A stretch of DNA of 20,223 nucleotides from an uncultured Actinomycetes bacterium. Its GTDB lineage: Bacteria; Actinomycetota; Actinomycetes; Mycobacteriales; Mycobacteriaceae. The notes under the pieces were generated by a model. That model ran no database searches. It had not been told where the DNA came from and saw nothing but the letters and a program-made list of their open reading frames with translations. Both the position numbers and the translations under genes were made by a program. The stretch's first letter is position 1; each line of letters begins with the position of its first letter. The DNA is taken from positions 1 through 20,223 of the forward strand of contig CAIWCQ010000310.1 in the NCBI GenBank assembly GCA_903911165.1, written 5' to 3'. Shown one piece after another: positions 17,244 through 20,223 of this stretch.

Positions 17244-18061
17244 AGCGCTGTGCGCAGCCGCGCCACGTCGTCGGTGCTCACCCCGGACGCCCGCAGGTAG
17301 GCGTCCAGACCGCCGTACTGCTCGTCGACAACGCGCCGGGACGTGCTCAGATAGTCCTCTCGCACCCCGAGCACCTCATCGGTGAGTCGCGACTGCATGA
17401 ACGACACCACCTCGTCGGTCACGCCCTCGCGACTGCGCGTGGTCTGCAGAATGTGATCGCGCAGCCGGGCGGTTGCGCCATTGCTGTGCAGGTAATCGTT
17501 GAGGATCGCGTCGCGATCAACGCCGGCGGCCTCGAGTGCGACCGCGACGGCGAATCCGGTGCGGTCTTTACCGGCGAAGCAGTGCACCAGTACGGCCTTG
17601 TCGTCTGCCAGCAGGGTGATGATCTTCTTCACCGCGCGCTGCGCACCGCCCAGTGTGGGGAACCGCTCGTATTCGTTTGTCATCCACCGCTGTCCCGCCT
17701 CGGCGGGTTCAGAGTCGGAGTACTCCGTCATCATCTTCTGCCAGGCGGTCTCGTGCGGCGCTTCTTCGGGCTCCCCGGATTCGGAATGCGTGTGCGAGAC
17801 CTCCGGGAACGGAAGGTGATGGAGCACAACAGTATCGGGCACTGCGCCGGGGCCGCGCCGCGCCAACTCAGCCGGGGAACGTAGATCGGCCACATCGGTC
17901 ACGCCGAGCGCTGTCAGTGAGCTGCGGCCGAGGTCGTCGAGCTTGCTCAACTCGCTGGACCGGTACAGTCGGCCCGGCAGGATCTCCGTCGTCTGTGCGA
18001 CATCGCGGAAGTTCCACGCCCCGGAGAGCCTTTCGTGGTCGGTCTCGTTGCCTGGGCTCAC
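17234..18061 (-). CDS. ptpB: PtpB-type tyrosine/phosphoinositide phosphatase
   Basis: This 275-aa protein closely resembles M. tuberculosis PtpB, a phosphatase acting on phosphotyrosine and phosphoinositides that is secreted in pathogens without a classical signal peptide. It has the family start (LSGAWNFRDVA, 12-22), PGRLYRSSELSKLDD (29-43) and the P-loop HCFAGKDRTG (160-169) with nucleophile C161 and K165, D166, R167. The region between 85 and 130 is acidic and variable, like the lid insert of the family. The GTG at 18061 overlaps the fadE2 stop by four bases (GTGA), pointing to coupled translation. The open frame continues upstream inside fadE2 but does not look coding. No signal peptide is seen. 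In a non-pathogen the target is unclear. Confidence 0.92.
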   Translation of the reverse strand: MSPGNETDHERLSGAWNFRDVAQTTEILPGRLYRSSELSKLDDLGRSSLTALGVTDVADLRSPAELARRGPGAVPDTVVLHHLPFPEVSHTHSESGEPEEAPHETAWQKMMTEYSDSEPAEAGQRWMTNEYERFPTLGGAQRAVKKIITLLADDKAVLVHCFAGKDRTGFAVAVALEAAGVDRDAILNDYLHSNGATARLRDHILQTTRSREGVTDEVVSFMQSRLTDEVLGVREDYLSTSRRVVDEQYGGLDAYLRASGVSTDDVARLRTALMG

Positions 18062-19287
18062 CCGCCGGTCACCGCTGCGGCCAGTGCGCTTTTCTCCCGG
18101 CCGATTTCGGCGCGTGCGACGGTGCGGATGTGTACCTCGTCGGGCCCGTCGAAGATTCGCATGGCTCGGTGCCAGCCGTACATCCGGGCCAACGGGAAGT
18201 CGTCGCTGACGCCGCCGCCGCCGTGCACCTGAATGGCGCGGTCGATCACCGTGCAGGCCATCAGCGGAGCCACCGCCTTGATCTGAGATACCAGGCTGAA
18301 CGCCGCGCGGTTGCCGTGCTCGTCGATCGTCCACGCGGCCTTTTCGCACAGCAGCCGGGCCTGATCGATCTCATTGCGGGACAATGCGATCTGCTGTTGG
18401 ACCATGCCCTGCTCGGCGAGTGGTTTCCCGAAGGCGATCCTGGTGCGGGCTCGTTCGGTCATCAGCGCCAGCGCACGCTCCGCCACTCCGATTGCGCGCA
18501 TGCAGTGATGAATGCGGCCCGGACCCAACCGGGCCTGGGCGATCGCGAACCCCATGCCCTCCTCGGCCAGCAGATTCGACGCTGGAACCCGGACGTTCTC
18601 GTAGACGATCTCGGCATGACCGTGTTGGTCCTGCCAGCCGAACACCGCGGTGGAGCGCACGATGTTCACCCCCGGGGTGTCCGTTGGCACCAGGATCATC
18701 GACTGCTGCTGATGAGAGGCGGCGTCGGGATTGGTCCGGCCCATGACGATCAGCACCTTGCACCGCGGGTCGTTGGCACCGGAGGTCCACCACTTGCGGC
18801 CGTTGATGATGTAGTCGTCGCCGTCGCGGGTGATCGCAGTCTGGATGTTGCGGGCGTCGCTGGAGGCCACCGCAGGTTCGGTCATGGAGAAGGCACTGCG
18901 GATCTCACCGGCGAGCAACGGTTCGAGCCACTGCTTCTTCTGTTCGGCGGTGCCGAACATGTGCAGCACCTCCATGTTGCCGGTGTCGGGGGCGGCGCAG
19001 TTGATCGCCTCCGGCCCGATCTCGGTGCTCCACCCGGTCAGTTCCGCTAACGGCGCGTATTCGAGGTTGGTCAGCCCGGATTCGGCGGGCAAGAATAGGT
19101 TCCACAGCCCGCGTTCCTTGGCCTTCGTCTTGAGTTCCTCGACGACCGGCGGAACGGTGAAGTCACCCGGGCCGGCCGCGGCCCGGTAGGCGTCATAGGT
19201 TTCCTCGGCAGGCACCACATGATCAACCATGAACTCGGTGAGGCGCTTGTGGTAGTCAGCCGCCTTGGCGGACATGGCGAAATCCAC
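18058..19287 (-). CDS. fadE2: Acyl-CoA dehydrogenase FadE2
   Basis: This 409-aa flavoprotein probably introduces a double bond into an acyl-CoA, passing electrons to an electron-transfer flavoprotein. It has the family signature MTEPAVASSDARNIQT in the flavin-binding middle region. INGRKWWTSGA follows it, and the C-terminal segment DGPDEVHIRTVAR is characteristic of the ACAD10/11-like group. No signal peptide is present. The GTG at 19287 is supported by GGAAGGA (complement of 19295-19301) seven bases upstream; an ATG four codons later is an alternative. It follows an amine oxidase gene after 32 bp and overlaps ptpB by four bases, so the three likely form one operon. From memory, fadE2-ptpB adjacency also exists in M. 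tuberculosis (Rv0154c-Rv0153c). The natural acyl-CoA is unknown. Confidence 0.92.
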   Translation of the reverse strand: MDFAMSAKAADYHKRLTEFMVDHVVPAEETYDAYRAAAGPGDFTVPPVVEELKTKAKERGLWNLFLPAESGLTNLEYAPLAELTGWSTEIGPEAINCAAPDTGNMEVLHMFGTAEQKKQWLEPLLAGEIRSAFSMTEPAVASSDARNIQTAITRDGDDYIINGRKWWTSGANDPRCKVLIVMGRTNPDAASHQQQSMILVPTDTPGVNIVRSTAVFGWQDQHGHAEIVYENVRVPASNLLAEEGMGFAIAQARLGPGRIHHCMRAIGVAERALALMTERARTRIAFGKPLAEQGMVQQQIALSRNEIDQARLLCEKAAWTIDEHGNRAAFSLVSQIKAVAPLMACTVIDRAIQVHGGGGVSDDFPLARMYGWHRAMRIFDGPDEVHIRTVARAEIGREKSALAAAVTGG

Positions 19288-19319
19288 TGCTCGTTCCTTC
19301 CACTGATGTGGTCGTCAGC

Positions 19320-20223
19320 CTATGCCAGGGCTGAGTCCACCGCCCGGGCAGCATCGTGTCCGGACTCTATCGCCCCGTCCACCCAGCCCGACCATACTCC
19401 GGCGAAGTCCGCCCCGGCCAGATGGATTGCGCCCCAGCGTGATTCGACGCGACCGTGAGTCTGTGGCTGCCCGGGCCGCAGCGCCACCCAGGTGCCCTTC
19501 GAGTAGGGATCGCCGATCCAGTCGTGGCCGTAGATCTCCTCGACGGTGGCGTCCAGTTTCAATTCGTCGAGCCCGGCCTGCAGCAGATCGGCTCGGTCGA
19601 CGGCCAGGTGCGGCGCCAGGCCGAAGGAGGCCATGATGGCGCGTTCGCCGTCCGCTTCGGTGACCGTGCCCTTCCAGGTGGCCTCGATCACCCCGGGCCA
19701 ACCCATCGCGAACACGTGGTGCAGCCCAGCCAGCTTGGACCAGACCTTGACGCACCGGCCGGTGTGTCCCTCGCTGACCAACTGGGCCAGGGCGGGTGGA
19801 AGTCCCGGGGTGAATGCGATATCGCCCAGGGTGTTCAGCGGCGCGGCCAGGATGACCTGGCGGGCCGAGTAGCGCGCGCCGGCGGCGGTGACCACCTCCA
19901 CGCCGTCGGATGATTGCGTCACCGAGGTGACCGGTTCGCTTAGCCGGATGTGCTCGGCGATCTCAGCGGCAACACGCTCGGCGAGGCCGCCGCTGCCGAT
20001 GTCGACCCGGGCCAGGGAGGCGAAGAAGGAGTAGTCGGGGTTGTGGTCGAAGCCCGCGATCTCGCGCAGGTAGACCAGGGCCGAGAATTCCTCGGGCAGG
20101 GCTCCGGTCAGGGTGTAGGACTGGGCGCGAAGAAGATCGGCGATGGCTGGCGGGGCGTCGAGCTTGGCCAGGTACTCGCTGAACGGGATGTCGAGGTGGG
20201 CGGTGTCGTCCTGGGTGAAACCC
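19320..20223 (-). CDS. Flavin-containing amine oxidase, C-terminal part (5' end outside window)
   Basis: The frame is open from the right edge to TAG at 19320-19322 and gives the last 300 residues. The sequence looks like a flavin amine oxidase / FAD-dependent oxidoreductase: VILAAPLNTLGDI, an aromatic substrate-domain region, and the C-terminal FAD-contact motif WGAIHLAGADFAGVWSGWVDG followed by AIESG. The N-terminal dinucleotide-binding GxGxxG lies beyond the window. Such enzymes oxidise amines with release of hydrogen peroxide, but family members also act on other substrates. It is on the same strand as fadE2, 32 bp upstream of it, and is probably the upstream gene of a fadE2-ptpB operon. 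Confidence 0.85.
   Translation of the reverse strand, partial: GFTQDDTAHLDIPFSEYLAKLDAPPAIADLLRAQSYTLTGALPEEFSALVYLREIAGFDHNPDYSFFASLARVDIGSGGLAERVAAEIAEHIRLSEPVTSVTQSSDGVEVVTAAGARYSARQVILAAPLNTLGDIAFTPGLPPALAQLVSEGHTGRCVKVWSKLAGLHHVFAMGWPGVIEATWKGTVTEADGERAIMASFGLAPHLAVDRADLLQAGLDELKLDATVEEIYGHDWIGDPYSKGTWVALRPGQPQTHGRVESRWGAIHLAGADFAGVWSGWVDGAIESGHDAARAVDSALA

Noticed and set aside
18062..18349. N-terminal extension of the ptpB frame by about 96 residues
   Set aside because: It lies antisense-free but out of frame within fadE2, is very Arg-rich, and PtpB proteins start close to the GTG at 18061. The resulting 275 aa fits the family length.

Overview
The window looks like chromosomal DNA from a mycobacterium, probably a rapid-growing Mycolicibacterium-type species. 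It is GC-rich and densely packed, and it carries families typical of the genus: a 13E12-type DUF222/HNH protein, a mycobacterial LCMT-like SAM methyltransferase, a Tat/lipoprotein class A beta-lactamase, a PtpB-type phosphatase and FadE2. From memory, the set TetR / aldehyde dehydrogenase / methyltransferase / 286-aa SDR, together with ptpB next to fadE2, recalls the M. tuberculosis Rv0144-Rv0148 and Rv0153c-Rv0154c neighbourhood. That comparison was not computed. A complete fructose PTS, not expected in M. tuberculosis, fits an environmental saprophyte.

Layout, left to right. (1) The 3' end of an EccA/CbxX-like AAA+ protein (1-275). (2) A CstB-like persulfide dioxygenase-rhodanese (372-1769), preceded by two CsoR/CstR-type operator-like palindromes. 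(3) A fructose PTS locus: fruK-fruA-ptsH on the minus strand, divergent from ptsI across only 59 bp. (4) A 13E12-family HNH protein (6847-8361) whose start codon lies inside a near-consensus mycobacterial SOS box. (5) A tetR-FUSC efflux pair on the minus strand, divergent from an aldehyde dehydrogenase. (6) A SAM methyltransferase, a class A beta-lactamase on the opposite strand, and an MFE-2-type SDR. (7) A DHA2-type MFS exporter divergent from a DUF456 membrane protein, separated by a 60-bp gap filled by a perfect 13-bp-arm inverted repeat. (8) A minus-strand string: flavin amine oxidase (cut by the window edge), fadE2 and ptpB. The fadE2 stop overlaps the ptpB start by 4 nt.

Working together: PtsI and PtsH pass phosphate from PEP to FruA, which imports fructose as fructose-1-phosphate, and FruK makes fructose-1,6-bisphosphate. 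The persulfide enzyme detoxifies sulfane sulfur. The TetR/FUSC/ALDH block looks like a regulated efflux or detoxification unit. The SDR and FadE2 are acyl-CoA enzymes.

I see no tRNA, rRNA, CRISPR array, insertion sequence or prophage, and no gene-free stretch longer than about 100 bp. The most distinctive features are sequence-level. There are paired operator-like sites ahead of the persulfide gene, and an SOS-box/leaderless start in the 13E12 gene. Two short tandem duplications sit exactly at convergent stop-codon overlaps, and one of them has frameshifted the end of the methyltransferase. Six or seven genes have a -10-like hexamer 6-8 nt before the start codon, suggesting leaderless mRNAs. 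I did not find a convincing wholly new multi-gene system.
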